Part shown: positions 44,962-53,890 of the stretch, piece after piece
Layout of the letters: each line of letters begins with the position of its first letter
How positions within the stretch are numbered: position 1 is the first letter of the stretch
Assembly (NCBI GenBank): GCA_046347635.1
Contig: JAXMFT010000006.1
Coordinates: forward strand, 124,001 to 188,000
Origin: JAGVSZ01 sp019137045
GTDB lineage: Bacteria; Pseudomonadota; Gammaproteobacteria; Burkholderiales; SG8-39
Reading direction: 5' to 3'
DNA length: 64,000 bases
Notes under the pieces: model-generated
Databases searched by the model: none
What the model saw: only the letters and a program-made list of their open reading frames with translations
Told to the model about the DNA's origin: nothing
Position numbers and translations under genes: made by a program

Positions 44962-46203
44962 ATGAGTCCGAACACGCGCCCCCAACCCTCCTCGGTCGGA
45001 CCGGTCGTCGCGCGGCGACTGCGGTTCGACGCCCCGCTGCGCTGCCGCAGCGGCGGCACGCTCGCCGCGTACGACCTCGTGTACGAGACCTACGGCCGGC
45101 CGAACGCCGCGCGCTCGAACGCGGTGCTCGTCTGCCACGCGCTGAACGCCTCGCACCACGTCGCCGGGTACTACGCGGACGACCCGCACAACGCCGGCTG
45201 GTGGGACAACATGATCGGGCCGGGCAAGCCGGTCGACACCGACCGCTTCTTCGTCATCGGCGTGAACAACCCGGGCAGCTGCTTCGGCTCGACCGGGCCG
45301 ATGTCGACCGATCCCGCCACCGGGAAACCGTACGGCTCGACCTTCCCGCTGATGACCTGCGAGGACTGGGTGGAGGTGCAGGCGCGCCTCGCCGACCGTC
45401 TGGGCATCCGGCGCTTCGCCGCGGTCATGGGCGGCAGCCTCGGCGCGATGCAGGCGCTGCAGTGGACGATCTCGTATCCGGAGCGCATCGCCAACGCGAT
45501 CGTGGTCGCGGCCACCCCGAAGCTCACCGCGCAGAACATCGCGTTCAACGAGGTCGCGCGCCGCGCCATCGTCACCGACCCCGACTTCCACGGCGGCGAC
45601 TTCTACCTGCACGGGGTGAAGCCCAAGCGCGGACTGCGCCTCGCGCGCATGATCGGACACATCACCTACCTGTCCGACGACGCGATGATGGAGAAGTTCG
45701 GGCGCGTCCTGCGCTCGGGCTCGATCGGCTACCACTTCGACGTCGACTTCGAGGTCGAATCGTACCTGCGCCACCAGAGCGACAAGTTCGCCGAGTACTT
45801 CGACGCGAACACCTACCTCCTCATCACCCGCGCGCTCGACTACTTCGACCCGGCGCACGCGCACGGCGGCGACCTGTCCGCGGCGCTCGCGGGCGCGAGC
45901 GCCCGTTTCCTGGTCGTCTCGTTCACCTCCGACTGGCGCTTCTCCCCTGCGCGCTCGCGCGAGATCGTGAAGGCGCTCATCGACAACCGCCGCGACGTGG
46001 CCTACGCGGAGATCGACGCGCCGCACGGCCACGACGCGTTCCTGCTCGACGACGCGCGCTACCACGCGGTGGTGCGCGCGTACTTCGGCAACGTCGCGCG
46101 CGCGGTGGGGGCGGACGGGTCCGGGGTGGCGGTCGAGCTGCCCGGCGAGCCGCTCGCGCGCCGCGCCGCCAGCGACGCCCTCGCGGGCGGGTTCGCGGCA
46201 TGA
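44962..46203 (+). CDS. metX: Homoserine O-acyltransferase MetX (acetyl or succinyl)
   Basis: Acylates homoserine to start methionine synthesis. 413 residues, alpha/beta-hydrolase fold. Landmarks: YETYGRPN, CHALNASHHVAGYY, WWDNMIGPGKPVDTDRFFVI, the nucleophile Ser159 in MGGSLGAMQAL, the acid in FTSDWRFSP and the base His in DAPHGHDAF. Many betaproteobacterial MetX proteins use succinyl-CoA instead of acetyl-CoA; I cannot decide this by eye. It overlaps metW (ATGA), and the upstream riboswitch/terminator links expression to SAM level. Confidence 0.93.
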   Translation: MSPNTRPQPSSVGPVVARRLRFDAPLRCRSGGTLAAYDLVYETYGRPNAARSNAVLVCHALNASHHVAGYYADDPHNAGWWDNMIGPGKPVDTDRFFVIGVNNPGSCFGSTGPMSTDPATGKPYGSTFPLMTCEDWVEVQARLADRLGIRRFAAVMGGSLGAMQALQWTISYPERIANAIVVAATPKLTAQNIAFNEVARRAIVTDPDFHGGDFYLHGVKPKRGLRLARMIGHITYLSDDAMMEKFGRVLRSGSIGYHFDVDFEVESYLRHQSDKFAEYFDANTYLLITRALDYFDPAHAHGGDLSAALAGASARFLVVSFTSDWRFSPARSREIVKALIDNRRDVAYAEIDAPHGHDAFLLDDARYHAVVRAYFGNVARAVGADGSGVAVELPGEPLARRAASDALAGGFAA

Positions 46204-46826
46204 CCCCGGCGAAGGCGAACGGCCGCGACGGCCTCGCCGGCCGGCCGGATCTGGCGGCGATCGCCGCGTGGGTGCGCCCGCAGGCGTCGGTCCTCGACCT
46301 CGGCTGCGGCGACGGGCTCCTGCTGCGGCACCTCGCCGAGACGCGCGGCGCGCGCGGCTACGGCGTCGAGGTCGAGGACGAGAAGGTGATCGCGTCGGTC
46401 GCGAACGGCGTGAACGTGATCCAGGCCGACCTCGAGCGCGGCCTGTGGGGTTTCGACGACGGCTCCTTCGACTACGTCCTGCTCTCGCTCACGCTGCAGG
46501 CGGTGCGCCACACCGAGGCGATCATCCTCGAGATGCTGCGCGTGGGGCGCGAGGCGATCGTCACCTTCCCGAACTTCGGCCACTGGCACGCGCGCTGGCA
46601 GGTCGCGCTCGGCGGGCGCATGCCGGTGTCCGACACGCTGCCCTACCAGTGGTACGACACGCCGAACGTCCACCTCTGCACCATCCGCGACTTCGAGCGC
46701 TTCTGCGCCGGGCACGGCATCCGCATCCTGGAGCGGCTGGTCCTGCACGGCGGCCGTCCGGTGGGCTGGCTGCCGAACCTGCGCGGCAGCCTGGCGGTGT
46801 TCCGGTTCGAGCGGCGGGCGCACTAG
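46200..46826 (+). CDS. metW: Methionine biosynthesis protein MetW
   Basis: 208 residues, a class I methyltransferase fold: VLDLGCGDGLLLRHLAE (motif I), GVEVEDEKV, then FDYVLLSLTLQAVRHT and the MetW-specific EAIVTFPNFGHWHARWQVAL and GRMPVSDTLPYQWYDTPNVH. MetW forms a complex with MetX in bacteria that lack other acyltransferases and is needed for its activity. The start overlaps the metX stop by four bases, in line with a stoichiometric partner. Confidence 0.95.
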   Translation: MTPAKANGRDGLAGRPDLAAIAAWVRPQASVLDLGCGDGLLLRHLAETRGARGYGVEVEDEKVIASVANGVNVIQADLERGLWGFDDGSFDYVLLSLTLQAVRHTEAIILEMLRVGREAIVTFPNFGHWHARWQVALGGRMPVSDTLPYQWYDTPNVHLCTIRDFERFCAGHGIRILERLVLHGGRPVGWLPNLRGSLAVFRFERRAH

Positions 46827-46842
46827 CGCCGCGGAGGATGCG

Positions 46843-47625
46843 ATGACCCAGACGGGCGCCCTCGTGGAGGCGCTGAAGCGCGCCCTGAAGGCTCGCAACA
46901 TCACCTACGCGCAGGTGGCGCGCGCGATCGCCCTGAGCGAAGCGAGCGTCAAGCGCCTGTTCTCCCAGGAGAGCTTCACGCTCAAGCGCTTCGACGAGGT
47001 GTGCCGCTTCGCCGGGGTGGACATCGCCGAGCTCGCGCGCGCCGCCGAGTCGAAGGAGCGCGAGATCTCGCAGCTCACGCTCGAGCAGGAGCGCGAGATC
47101 GTCGGCAACCGCAAGCTCTTCCTCGCCGCGGTGTGCGCGCTCAACCACTTCACCTTCGAGCAGATCGTCCAGACCTACGATCTGACCGAGGCGGAGCTCG
47201 TGCGCCTGCTGATGCGCCTGGACAAGCTGAAGTTCATCCAGCTCGCGCCCGGCAACCGCATCCGGCTGCTGGTGTCGCGCACCTTCTCGTGGCTGCCCGA
47301 CGGCCCGATCCAGCAGTTCTTCAAGACCCAGGCACAGCACGAGTTCTTCCGCACGCGCTTCGATCGCGAGGGCGAGCTGATGCTGTTCGTGAACGCGATG
47401 CTGTCGCGCGCCTCGGCGGCGACGATGATCGAGCGGCTGAAGCAGGTCGCCAACGAGTGCTCGCGGCTGCACGAGGAGGACGTGCACCTGCCGCTCGACC
47501 GGCGCTTCGGCCACAGCCTGCTCGTCGCCATCCGGCCCTGGAACATCCAGGCCTTCCGGGACCTCGAGCGCCCGCGGCAGGCGGGCGCGGGCGTCCAGGT
47601 GCGGCGGAGCGCGCCGAAGAAGTGA
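46843..47625 (+). CDS. XRE-family helix-turn-helix transcriptional regulator
   Basis: 260 residues. The N-terminal HTH (about 8-62) reads ALKRALKARNITYAQVARAI, then ALSEASVKRLFSQESFTLKR, a Cro/CI-type fold with the recognition helix around SEASVKRLFS. The rest is a helical and winged-like region (LTLEQEREIVGNRKLFLAAV, YDLTEAELVRLLMRLDKLKF, IRLLVSRTFSWLPDGPIQQF) that probably dimerises or binds a ligand. The ligand is unknown. It is 16 bp after metW and overlaps the AmpG-type gene (GTGA), so it may control either. Confidence 0.85.
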   Translation: MTQTGALVEALKRALKARNITYAQVARAIALSEASVKRLFSQESFTLKRFDEVCRFAGVDIAELARAAESKEREISQLTLEQEREIVGNRKLFLAAVCALNHFTFEQIVQTYDLTEAELVRLLMRLDKLKFIQLAPGNRIRLLVSRTFSWLPDGPIQQFFKTQAQHEFFRTRFDREGELMLFVNAMLSRASAATMIERLKQVANECSRLHEEDVHLPLDRRFGHSLLVAIRPWNIQAFRDLERPRQAGAGVQVRRSAPKK

Positions 47626-49139
47626 GCGCGCCCGCGCCCCCCGCGCCGCCGCGGGCGAGCCTGCTGCGCTCGAAGTTCTTCTGGGTCGCGCTCCTCTACT
47701 TCTCCGAGGGCTTCCCGCTCGGCGTCTTCTACGAGCTCTTCCCGGTCTACTTCCGGCAGCAGGGGGTCGATCTGCGCTCGATCGGGATGCTCAGCCTGCT
47801 CGGGCTCGCCTGGACGCTGAAGTTCCTGTGGGCGCCCGCGGTCGATCACTACCGCCACCACCGCCTCTGGATGGCGACCGTGGACCTCGCGATGGGCGGC
47901 GTGCTGCTCGTGTTCGCGGCCGCGGCCGGCTTCGGGCCGTGGGTGTGGGCCCTGATCGGGCTGTTCACCGTGCTCTCCGCCACGAACGACATCGCGATCG
48001 ACGGGTACACGATCGAGCTCCTCGACCGCGACGAGCTCGGGCTCGCGAACGGCGTCCGGATCGCGCTCTATCGCGTGGGGATGCTCGCGTCGGGCTTCGT
48101 CCTGATCCTGTCCGACTGGATCACCTGGCCGGGAGCGTTCGCGTGCGCCGCCGCGATTCTCGCCGCATGCGCGATCGGGGTGCTGTTCGCGCCGCGCGAG
48201 CGCACAATCGACCGCCCGCCCGACATCACGCTCGCGGTCGAGCTGCGGCGCATCCTCACCGACCCGGGGCGCCTCGCGATCGTGCTCGCCTTCGCGCTCG
48301 GCGTGCTGTGGCTCGCCGACCGCGCGGCGAAGTGGTCGAGCGCCTATCCGCCCCTCTGGGGCATCGCGCTCGGCACGGCCGCCGCCGCGCTCGCGGTCGG
48401 CTCGATCGGCGCTCGGCGCGCGGGCGCTCGCCCCGCCCCCGCGGCGGACTCGACGCGCGGGCCGATGTTCGGTGCGCTGATGGCGCTGCTCGAGCGCCCG
48501 CACATCTGGCCGGTGCTCCTCTTCATCCTCATCTTCAAGCTCGGCGACGCGTCGATGGGCTTCATGGTGAAGCCGTTCTGGGTGGACGCCGGCTTCACCG
48601 CGACCGAGATCGGCCTCGTGTCGGTCAACATCGGGCTCGGCCTGTCGATCGCCGGCGGCCTCGCCGGGGGCTGGTACACCGACCGCGCCGGCATCTTCAG
48701 GGCGCTCTGGGTCCTCGGCCTGTGGCAGGCGCTGTCCAACGTCGGCTACGCACTCGCCGCGTCGCTCATCCCGTACGGTCCGGGCGCGTCGCCCGAGCTG
48801 TGGCACCGCGCGGTGCTGTACGCGGCGAGCGCGGCCGAGTCGTTCACCGGCGGGCTCGGGACGGCGGCGTTCCTCGCCTTCCTCATGGCGATCGTCGACA
48901 AGCGCCATTCGGCCACCGAGTACGCCCTGCTCTCGTCGGTGTTCGCGCTCTCGCGCTCGCTCGCGGGCTGGGCGGGCGGTTTCGGCGCGGAGGCGATGGG
49001 CTACGCGCCGTACTTCCTGCTCACCTTCTTCCTGTCTTTCCCCGCCTACGCGCTGCTGCCCTGGGTGCGGCGGATGCTCGCGCGCGCCGCCGCGCCGGCC
49101 GCGCCGGCCGCGCCGCCGGGCGCTTCGCCGCCTTCCTAG
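47622..49139 (+). CDS. ampG: AmpG-family MFS transporter (muropeptide permease-like)
   Basis: 505 residues from a GTG overlapping the previous stop. About 12 to 14 membrane helices. LLYFSEGFPLGVFYELFPVY, LGLAWTLKFLWAPAVDHYRH and LFTVLSATNDIAIDGYTIEL are the AmpG/PAT-family motifs (FxSGFP-like start, KFLWAPxVD, QDIAxDxYxIxxL). AmpG imports anhydro-muropeptides for recycling and for AmpC induction. The slt gene at the other end of the window makes such products. The 3' end overlaps the cupin gene on the other strand by 119 bp. Confidence 0.85.
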   Translation: MSAPAPPAPPRASLLRSKFFWVALLYFSEGFPLGVFYELFPVYFRQQGVDLRSIGMLSLLGLAWTLKFLWAPAVDHYRHHRLWMATVDLAMGGVLLVFAAAAGFGPWVWALIGLFTVLSATNDIAIDGYTIELLDRDELGLANGVRIALYRVGMLASGFVLILSDWITWPGAFACAAAILAACAIGVLFAPRERTIDRPPDITLAVELRRILTDPGRLAIVLAFALGVLWLADRAAKWSSAYPPLWGIALGTAAAALAVGSIGARRAGARPAPAADSTRGPMFGALMALLERPHIWPVLLFILIFKLGDASMGFMVKPFWVDAGFTATEIGLVSVNIGLGLSIAGGLAGGWYTDRAGIFRALWVLGLWQALSNVGYALAASLIPYGPGASPELWHRAVLYAASAAESFTGGLGTAAFLAFLMAIVDKRHSATEYALLSSVFALSRSLAGWAGGFGAEAMGYAPYFLLTFFLSFPAYALLPWVRRMLARAAAPAAPAAPPGASPPS

Positions 49140-49683
49140 CCGGCCGCTTCGCCCCGAGCGGGGCGGCGCTCACCAGCACCGCCGCGATGATGCACGGCTC
49201 GTCGCCGCGCACGCTCCACGAGTGGTTGGTCCCGCGCTGAACCAGGACGTCGCCCGCCCTGAGGAGCGTCTCCCCCTCGTCCATGATCGCGTGGATCTCG
49301 CCCTTGAGCACGATGATGTAGTCGACGGTCGCCGTCTTGTGCATCATCGGATCGCTCGAGTGAGCGTCCTGCGCGTGCCCGGCGCCAATCGAATCGAATC
49401 CCGCGCGCCCGTCGGTCCTGCCGCGCCAGGCGCTGTCCGGCGGAAACTCGACGATGCGCAGGATCGTGCCGCTCTTCGGCGGCTCGAGGCGCACCGGCCG
49501 GTCCGCGTTGTCGGCCGAACCTTCGTTGCGGGCCGGCGCGCCCTTGGTCTCCCACAGGTCGGTCAGCGCGAGCCCCGGCATCGAGGCCATCTCCTTCACG
49601 TTCGGGGCGAGCCCGTCCGCGATGAACACCGACCGCCCCCGGGCATCGTGCCCGGTGAGCACCCTGCGCACTCTCCAGATCAT
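49021..49683 (-). CDS. Cupin-domain protein with basic C-terminal tail
   Basis: 220 residues; the ATG ending at 49683 is preferred over an adjacent GTG because AGGAG is better spaced. The cupin region (about 105-165) has HSSDPMMHKTATVDYIIVLK, then GEIHAIMDEGE and LRAGDVLVQRGTNHSW, with His/Glu positions for a metal. The N-terminal part (RRVLTGHDARGRSVFIADG) is typical of small exported-free cupins near catabolic genes. The last 45 residues are Arg/Lys/Ala/Pro-rich and are antisense to the 3' end of ampG. It follows the TRAP permease by 27 bp and likely belongs to that operon. Confidence 0.8.
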   Translation of the reverse strand: MIWRVRRVLTGHDARGRSVFIADGLAPNVKEMASMPGLALTDLWETKGAPARNEGSADNADRPVRLEPPKSGTILRIVEFPPDSAWRGRTDGRAGFDSIGAGHAQDAHSSDPMMHKTATVDYIIVLKGEIHAIMDEGETLLRAGDVLVQRGTNHSWSVRGDEPCIIAAVLVSAAPLGAKRPARKAAKRPAARPARPARRRARASAAPRAAARRRGKTGRR

Positions 49684-49710
49684 CACTTTCTCCTCTCGTG
49701 GAACCGGCGC

Positions 49711-51027
49711 CTAAAGCAGTGCCACCGCGAGCTGCGGGAATGCGATCACCGCGAGCAGCACCAGGAACATGATCACCGCGAACGGCGCCGCGCCGGCGAA
49801 GACGTCGTTGAGCGTGATCGGGCTCTCGTTGCCGAGCGTCGCCTTGATGACGAACACCGCGATCCCGAACGGCGGCGTGAGCAGCCCGATCTCGACCGCG
49901 AGCAGGGTCACGATCCCGAACCAGATGAGGTCGGTCCCGAACGCCACCAGCGACGGCAGCACGAGCGGGATGGTGATCAGCATGATCGAGCTCGAGTCGA
50001 GGATGGTGCCGAGCAGCACCACCACCGCGACGAAGATCGCGAGCAGCCCCCAGAACCCCAGCCCCGAGTCCACGATCAGGACCCGCAGCAGCTCGGTCAC
50101 GCCGGAGACGGCCAGCATCCTGGAGTACAGGCTGGCGGAGATGATCAGGAAGCAGATCGCCGCGGTGATGTGCGCGGTCTCGACCAGCACCGTCCACAGC
50201 CCGCGCCAGTCGAGCCGGCGCTTGGCGAGCGCGAGGACGAGCGCACCGGCCGCGCCCACCGCCCCCGCCTCGGTCGGGGTGAACACGCCGCCGTACAACC
50301 CGCCGAGCACGAGCGCGACGAGCAGCACGACCGGGAGCAGGCGCGCGGCCATCTGCCCCACGCTCATCGTCGCGCCCCCTTCGTCCGCCACCGCGCGCCC
50401 GCCGACGAACGCGGGCCAGAACCGGCCCAACACCAGGATGCCGATGCAATACGCAATGGCGAGGACGATGCCGGGGATGATGCCGGCGATGAAGAGGTCG
50501 CCGATCGATTTCTCGGTGAGCACGCCGTAGAGGATGAGCAGCAGGCTGGGCGGGATCAGCATGCCGAGCACCGAGGAGCCCGCCACGACGCCGACCGAGA
50601 AGCGCGGCGTGTGGCCGTAGCGCAGCATCTCCGGCACCGCGACCTTGGTGAACACCGCGGCCGAGGCGATGCTGATGCCGGTGATCGCGGCGAACACCGC
50701 GTTCGCCGCCACCGTGGCGATGCCGAGCCCCCCGCGCACGCGCCGGAAGATCTGCTCCGCGACCTCGAAGGTGTCCTTGCCGATGTCGGCCGTGCTCACC
50801 AGCAGCCCCATCAGGACGAACAGCGGCACCACGCCGAAGACGTAGTCCGAGATCGCGTCGTTCGCCGCCAGCGCGAGCAGGTTGGCGGCGACGCCGACCT
50901 CGCCGCGGATGATCCAGACCCCGACGAACGAGAGCAGCATCAGCGCCACCCCGACGTACATGCCGGCGTAGATGAGCGCGAGCATCACGCCCACCGACAC
51001 CAGGCCGATGACGGTCGCGTCAGTCAC
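49711..51027 (-). CDS. dctM: TRAP transporter large permease (DctM)
   Basis: 438 residues, the normal DctM length, GTG start overlapping dctQ by 8 bp. Membrane core with GVVPLFVLMGLLVSTADIGK, AVFAAITGISIASAAVFTKV, GSSVLGMLIPPSLLLILYG and VTLLAVEIGLLTPPFGIAVF; LIPPSLLLI and LLTPPFGI are the two hairpin motifs at the sodium and substrate site. Works with the DctQ and DctP products of the same operon. Confidence 0.94.
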   Translation of the reverse strand: MTDATVIGLVSVGVMLALIYAGMYVGVALMLLSFVGVWIIRGEVGVAANLLALAANDAISDYVFGVVPLFVLMGLLVSTADIGKDTFEVAEQIFRRVRGGLGIATVAANAVFAAITGISIASAAVFTKVAVPEMLRYGHTPRFSVGVVAGSSVLGMLIPPSLLLILYGVLTEKSIGDLFIAGIIPGIVLAIAYCIGILVLGRFWPAFVGGRAVADEGGATMSVGQMAARLLPVVLLVALVLGGLYGGVFTPTEAGAVGAAGALVLALAKRRLDWRGLWTVLVETAHITAAICFLIISASLYSRMLAVSGVTELLRVLIVDSGLGFWGLLAIFVAVVVLLGTILDSSSIMLITIPLVLPSLVAFGTDLIWFGIVTLLAVEIGLLTPPFGIAVFVIKATLGNESPITLNDVFAGAAPFAVIMFLVLLAVIAFPQLAVALL

Positions 51028-51571
51028 GGACGACGGGGGCGGCAGGGGCGGCCGGTGGCGCGCGCCCGAGCGCGCCGCGCAGGTCGCCCCAGGCGAGCAG
51101 GCAGAACTGCACCACCATCGCGGCGCAGCCGACGATGATGATCACCTTCAGCGGCCCGGTCGGGATCTGCACCACGCCGGTCGAGCCGTAGAACTCCCGG
51201 TTGGCGAACGCCTGCTGCGCGAGCGGCCAGGTGGTGACCAGGATGATCGCGAACAGGGCGGCGCCGATGAGGTCGTACGCGAGCTGCAGCGCGCAGGCGA
51301 CGCGGGGGGCGCCGGACGCGATGCGCGCGAACAGCACGTCGGCCCGGGTGAGGCCGCCGACGCGCAGGGTCTGCGGGAGCTGCAGGAAGACGATGCCGAC
51401 GATCGAGAACTGCACCATCTCGGCCACGCCGAGGATCGGCGCGTCGAGCAGCCAGCGGCTCAGGACGTCGGCGCAGATGAGCGCCATCAGGAACAGGATC
51501 CAGCCCGTCCCGACGGCCGCGAGCAGCGCGGTCAGCGCGCCGAAGCCGCGCCCGGAGCCCGCGTCAGCCAT
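51020..51571 (-). CDS. dctQ: TRAP transporter small permease (DctQ)
   Basis: 183 residues with four hydrophobic segments: LAAVGTGWILFLMALICADV, AEMVQFSIVGIVFLQLPQTL, LIGAALFAIILVTTW and VIIIVGCAAMVVQFCLLAWG. RVGGLTRADVLF is the amphipathic arm after helix 2. It is the membrane partner of DctM. 37 bp after dctP. Confidence 0.9.
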   Translation of the reverse strand: MADAGSGRGFGALTALLAAVGTGWILFLMALICADVLSRWLLDAPILGVAEMVQFSIVGIVFLQLPQTLRVGGLTRADVLFARIASGAPRVACALQLAYDLIGAALFAIILVTTWPLAQQAFANREFYGSTGVVQIPTGPLKVIIIVGCAAMVVQFCLLAWGDLRGALGRAPPAAPAAPVVRD

Positions 51572-51608
51572 CGGACCGCCCCGCCCGTGCGCCTGCGCGG
51601 GCGGTCGC

Positions 51609-52658
51609 TCACTCCTTGTCGAAATCGCGCGGGAACTTGAACCCGGTCGCGCGCACCGAGTCCATGTACGCCGCGAGCACCTTGCGCGCGGGAGGGCCGG
51701 CCTGCTTGATCCAGTCCTTGGTCGGGTTCGGGATGAGCTTCACCATCCGCGTGCGCTCCGCGGCGCTCAGCGGCGTCAGCTTGCCGCCGCCCTTCTGCCA
51801 CGCCGCCTGAGCGGACTCGATGCGCGCGGTCTGCTCCAGCAGGTAGGCTCCCTTGTACGCGTTCGCGCCCTTGCGGAACGCCGCCTTCACCTCCTCCGGA
51901 AACTTGTTCCAGCGGCCCTTGTTGATCGCCACCGCGCCGGCGTACATCGCGCCGAAGTCGACCACGGTGAAGTGCGGCGCGACCTCGAACAGCTTCGCCG
52001 GCACCGCCGAGGTCACGAACGCCACCGCGCCGTCGTACACGCCGGTCTTGATGTCGTTGTAGAAGGTGTTGAGGCTGCCCTGCACCCCGACCGCACCGGT
52101 GTTCTTGAACCAGGCGAGGTTGGGCCCGGCGCCCCCGATCTTCTTGCCCTTGAGGTCCTCGAGGCGGCTGATCGGGAAGTTGGTGGCGAAGCCGTAGTTG
52201 TCGATCGAGAAGCCCGCGAGGTACACGACGCCGAACTTGTCCCACTCCGCGGTGAGCTCGGGCAGGGCCTGGACGTAGTCGATCGACTTGGTCACCACGT
52301 TCGCGTCGGCCGGGCCGAAGGGCACGAAGTAGGTGACGTTGTTGAGCGGCAGCTTGGCCGACTGGAACACGGTGGCGACGATGCCCATGTCCGAGATGCC
52401 CTGCTGCATCGTCTCGAGCTCCGAGCCGATCTTCGCCAGCGTCCCGCCGTAGGCCTCGTTCCAGGCGATCTTGTACTTGCCGGTCCGGGCGAGCTCCGCG
52501 TCCACCGTCGGGACGAAGGTCTCGCGGATGTGCTTCACCCACAGGAAAATCGGCGGATGGCCCGCCGCAACGGTGAGGCGGATCGTCTCCTGCGCCACGG
52601 CAGGCACTGCAAAGGCGAGCACCGCGACCGCCGCGGCCGCGCGAAAGCGATCGAGCAT
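51609..52658 (-). CDS. dctP: TRAP transporter substrate-binding protein (DctP)
   Basis: 349 residues with a signal peptide ending AVPAVA (cleavage before QETIRL). The start is the ATG ending at 52658 with GGGAGGA seven bases upstream. The ligand fold shows AWNEAYGGTLAKIGSELETM, VYLAGFSIDNYGFATNFPIS, LEDLKGKKIGGAGPNLAWFK and a helix-rich C-terminus ending FKFPRDFDKE. The Arg that normally clamps the substrate carboxylate is not certain by eye. It is the first gene of the operon and reads away from the FAH gene. Confidence 0.92.
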   Translation of the reverse strand: MLDRFRAAAAVAVLAFAVPAVAQETIRLTVAAGHPPIFLWVKHIRETFVPTVDAELARTGKYKIAWNEAYGGTLAKIGSELETMQQGISDMGIVATVFQSAKLPLNNVTYFVPFGPADANVVTKSIDYVQALPELTAEWDKFGVVYLAGFSIDNYGFATNFPISRLEDLKGKKIGGAGPNLAWFKNTGAVGVQGSLNTFYNDIKTGVYDGAVAFVTSAVPAKLFEVAPHFTVVDFGAMYAGAVAINKGRWNKFPEEVKAAFRKGANAYKGAYLLEQTARIESAQAAWQKGGGKLTPLSAAERTRMVKLIPNPTKDWIKQAGPPARKVLAAYMDSVRATGFKFPRDFDKE

Positions 52659-52677
52659 TCCATTCCTCCCTCTTGCC

Positions 52678-52699
52678 GCTCCGCGCGGTTGCGCGGAGC
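52678..52699. promoter_or_regulatory. Perfect 9-bp hairpin/palindrome in the dctP leader
   Basis: GCTCCGCGC (52678-52686) and GCGCGGAGC (52691-52699) with loop GGTT. On the minus strand it ends about 10 bases before the dctP Shine-Dalgarno sequence, so it can affect translation or be an operator. It has no U tract, so it is not an intrinsic terminator. Confidence 0.5.
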
Positions 52700-52828
52700 G
52701 TGGAGGATACTGCGCTCGCGGACGCACTTCAACGTGGCGCGCGCGGCGCGCTGGGCGCGTCGCCGCGCGTCAAATCTGCGATGATCGACAGCCTCCCGCG
52801 GCCCGGCGCGAGCGCGGCCCGCGGGGCG

Positions 52829-52872
52829 CGGGCACATCGCGGGCACATCACGGGCACATCACGGGCACATCT
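52829..52872. repeat. Four exact direct 11-bp repeats (CGGGCACATC plus one base)
   Basis: Copies at 52829, 52840, 52851 and 52862, each CGGGCACATC followed by G, A, A or T. They lie in the divergent region between dctP and the FAH gene, 13 bp before the FAH ATG. The 11-bp period puts each copy on the same DNA face. Confidence 0.9.
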
Positions 52873-52885
52873 TGGGAGCAGGGAA

Positions 52886-53887
52886 ATGAGGCTGGTGACG
52901 TTCACGGCGCGCGCGGGCGGGCCGCGGGCCGGGGCTCTCGTCGACGGGGACCGCAAGGTGGTCGACCTCCAGGCCGCGCACGCGGCCCGCTACCGGGGAC
53001 GGCGCTCGCAGGACCTCGCGAGCGTGCTCGCGATCGCGGCGGGCGGAGACGGCGCGCTCGAGCTCGCGAGTTCCCTCGCCGGCGCACGCCGGCGTCCGGC
53101 GTCGGCCGTGCGGCCGCGCGCGGAGGTGAGACTGCTCGCGCCGATCCCGCAGCCGCCGCAGATGCGCGACTTCCTGTGCTTCGAGAAGCACCTCGTGCAG
53201 GCCTTCCAGGCGGCGCGCAAGGTGCGCGCCGCCCAGTCGCCGGACCCCGAGGCGGCGCTGCGCGAGATGGAGGCGAAGGGCATCCTCGCGATCCCGCAGA
53301 CCTGGTACGAGCGCCCGATCTTCTACCACCCCAACCGGCTCAACGTCGTCGGCCCGGACGAGGACGTGCGCTGGCCGTCGTACTCGGGCGCGCTCGACTT
53401 CGAGCTCGAGTTCGGCTGCTTCATCGGCAAGCCGGGCAAGGACGTCCCGCGCGAGCGGGCGCGCGAGCACGTCTTCGGCTACACGATCTTCAACGACGTC
53501 TCGGCGCGCGACGAGCAGACCAAGGAGATGCCGGGACAGCTCGGGCCCGGCAAGGGCAAGGACTTCGACACCGGCAACGTGCTCGGCCCCTGCCTCGTGA
53601 CCGCGGACGAGCTGCGCGATCCGTACCGCCTCGCGATGGCGGTGCGGGTGAACGGCGAGGAGTGGGGGCGGGGAAACTCGAGCGAGATGCGCTGGCGGTT
53701 CGAGGACTGCATCGCGCACGTGACGCGCTCGGAGACCGTCCACCCCGGAGAGTTCTTCGGCTCCGGGACGGTCGGCGGCGGCTCCGGCCTGGAGCAGATG
53801 CGCTTCCTGAAACCGGGCGACGTGGTGGAGCTGGAGGTCGAGGGCATCGGCGTGCTGCGCAACCGCGTCGTGAAACCGGGGGGGTAG
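52886..53887 (+). CDS. Fumarylacetoacetate hydrolase (FAH) family protein
   Basis: 333 residues, no signal. N-terminal small domain RLVTFTARAGGPRAGALVDG, then the FAH fold with FYHPNRLNVVG, the metal site in SGALDFELEFGCFIG (E-x-E), YTIFNDVSARDEQTKEM and FDTGNVLGPCLVTADEL. It likely hydrolyses a C-C bond or decarboxylates an oxo-diacid. The substrate is unknown. It begins the plus-strand FAH-SMP30-cyclase operon and is divergent from the TRAP genes, which may import the precursor. The ribosome site is GGGAGCAGGG. Confidence 0.88.
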   Translation: MRLVTFTARAGGPRAGALVDGDRKVVDLQAAHAARYRGRRSQDLASVLAIAAGGDGALELASSLAGARRRPASAVRPRAEVRLLAPIPQPPQMRDFLCFEKHLVQAFQAARKVRAAQSPDPEAALREMEAKGILAIPQTWYERPIFYHPNRLNVVGPDEDVRWPSYSGALDFELEFGCFIGKPGKDVPRERAREHVFGYTIFNDVSARDEQTKEMPGQLGPGKGKDFDTGNVLGPCLVTADELRDPYRLAMAVRVNGEEWGRGNSSEMRWRFEDCIAHVTRSETVHPGEFFGSGTVGGGSGLEQMRFLKPGDVVELEVEGIGVLRNRVVKPGG

Positions 53888-53890
53888 GCC

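Noticed and set aside
49021..49140. Frameshift or pseudogene at the cupin 3' end
   Set aside because: The cupin core is intact and the frame simply runs on into antisense of ampG; no broken motif shows a shift.
52829..52872. CRISPR array
   Set aside because: Four 11-bp direct repeats with no spacers and no cas genes nearby. The unit is far too short.
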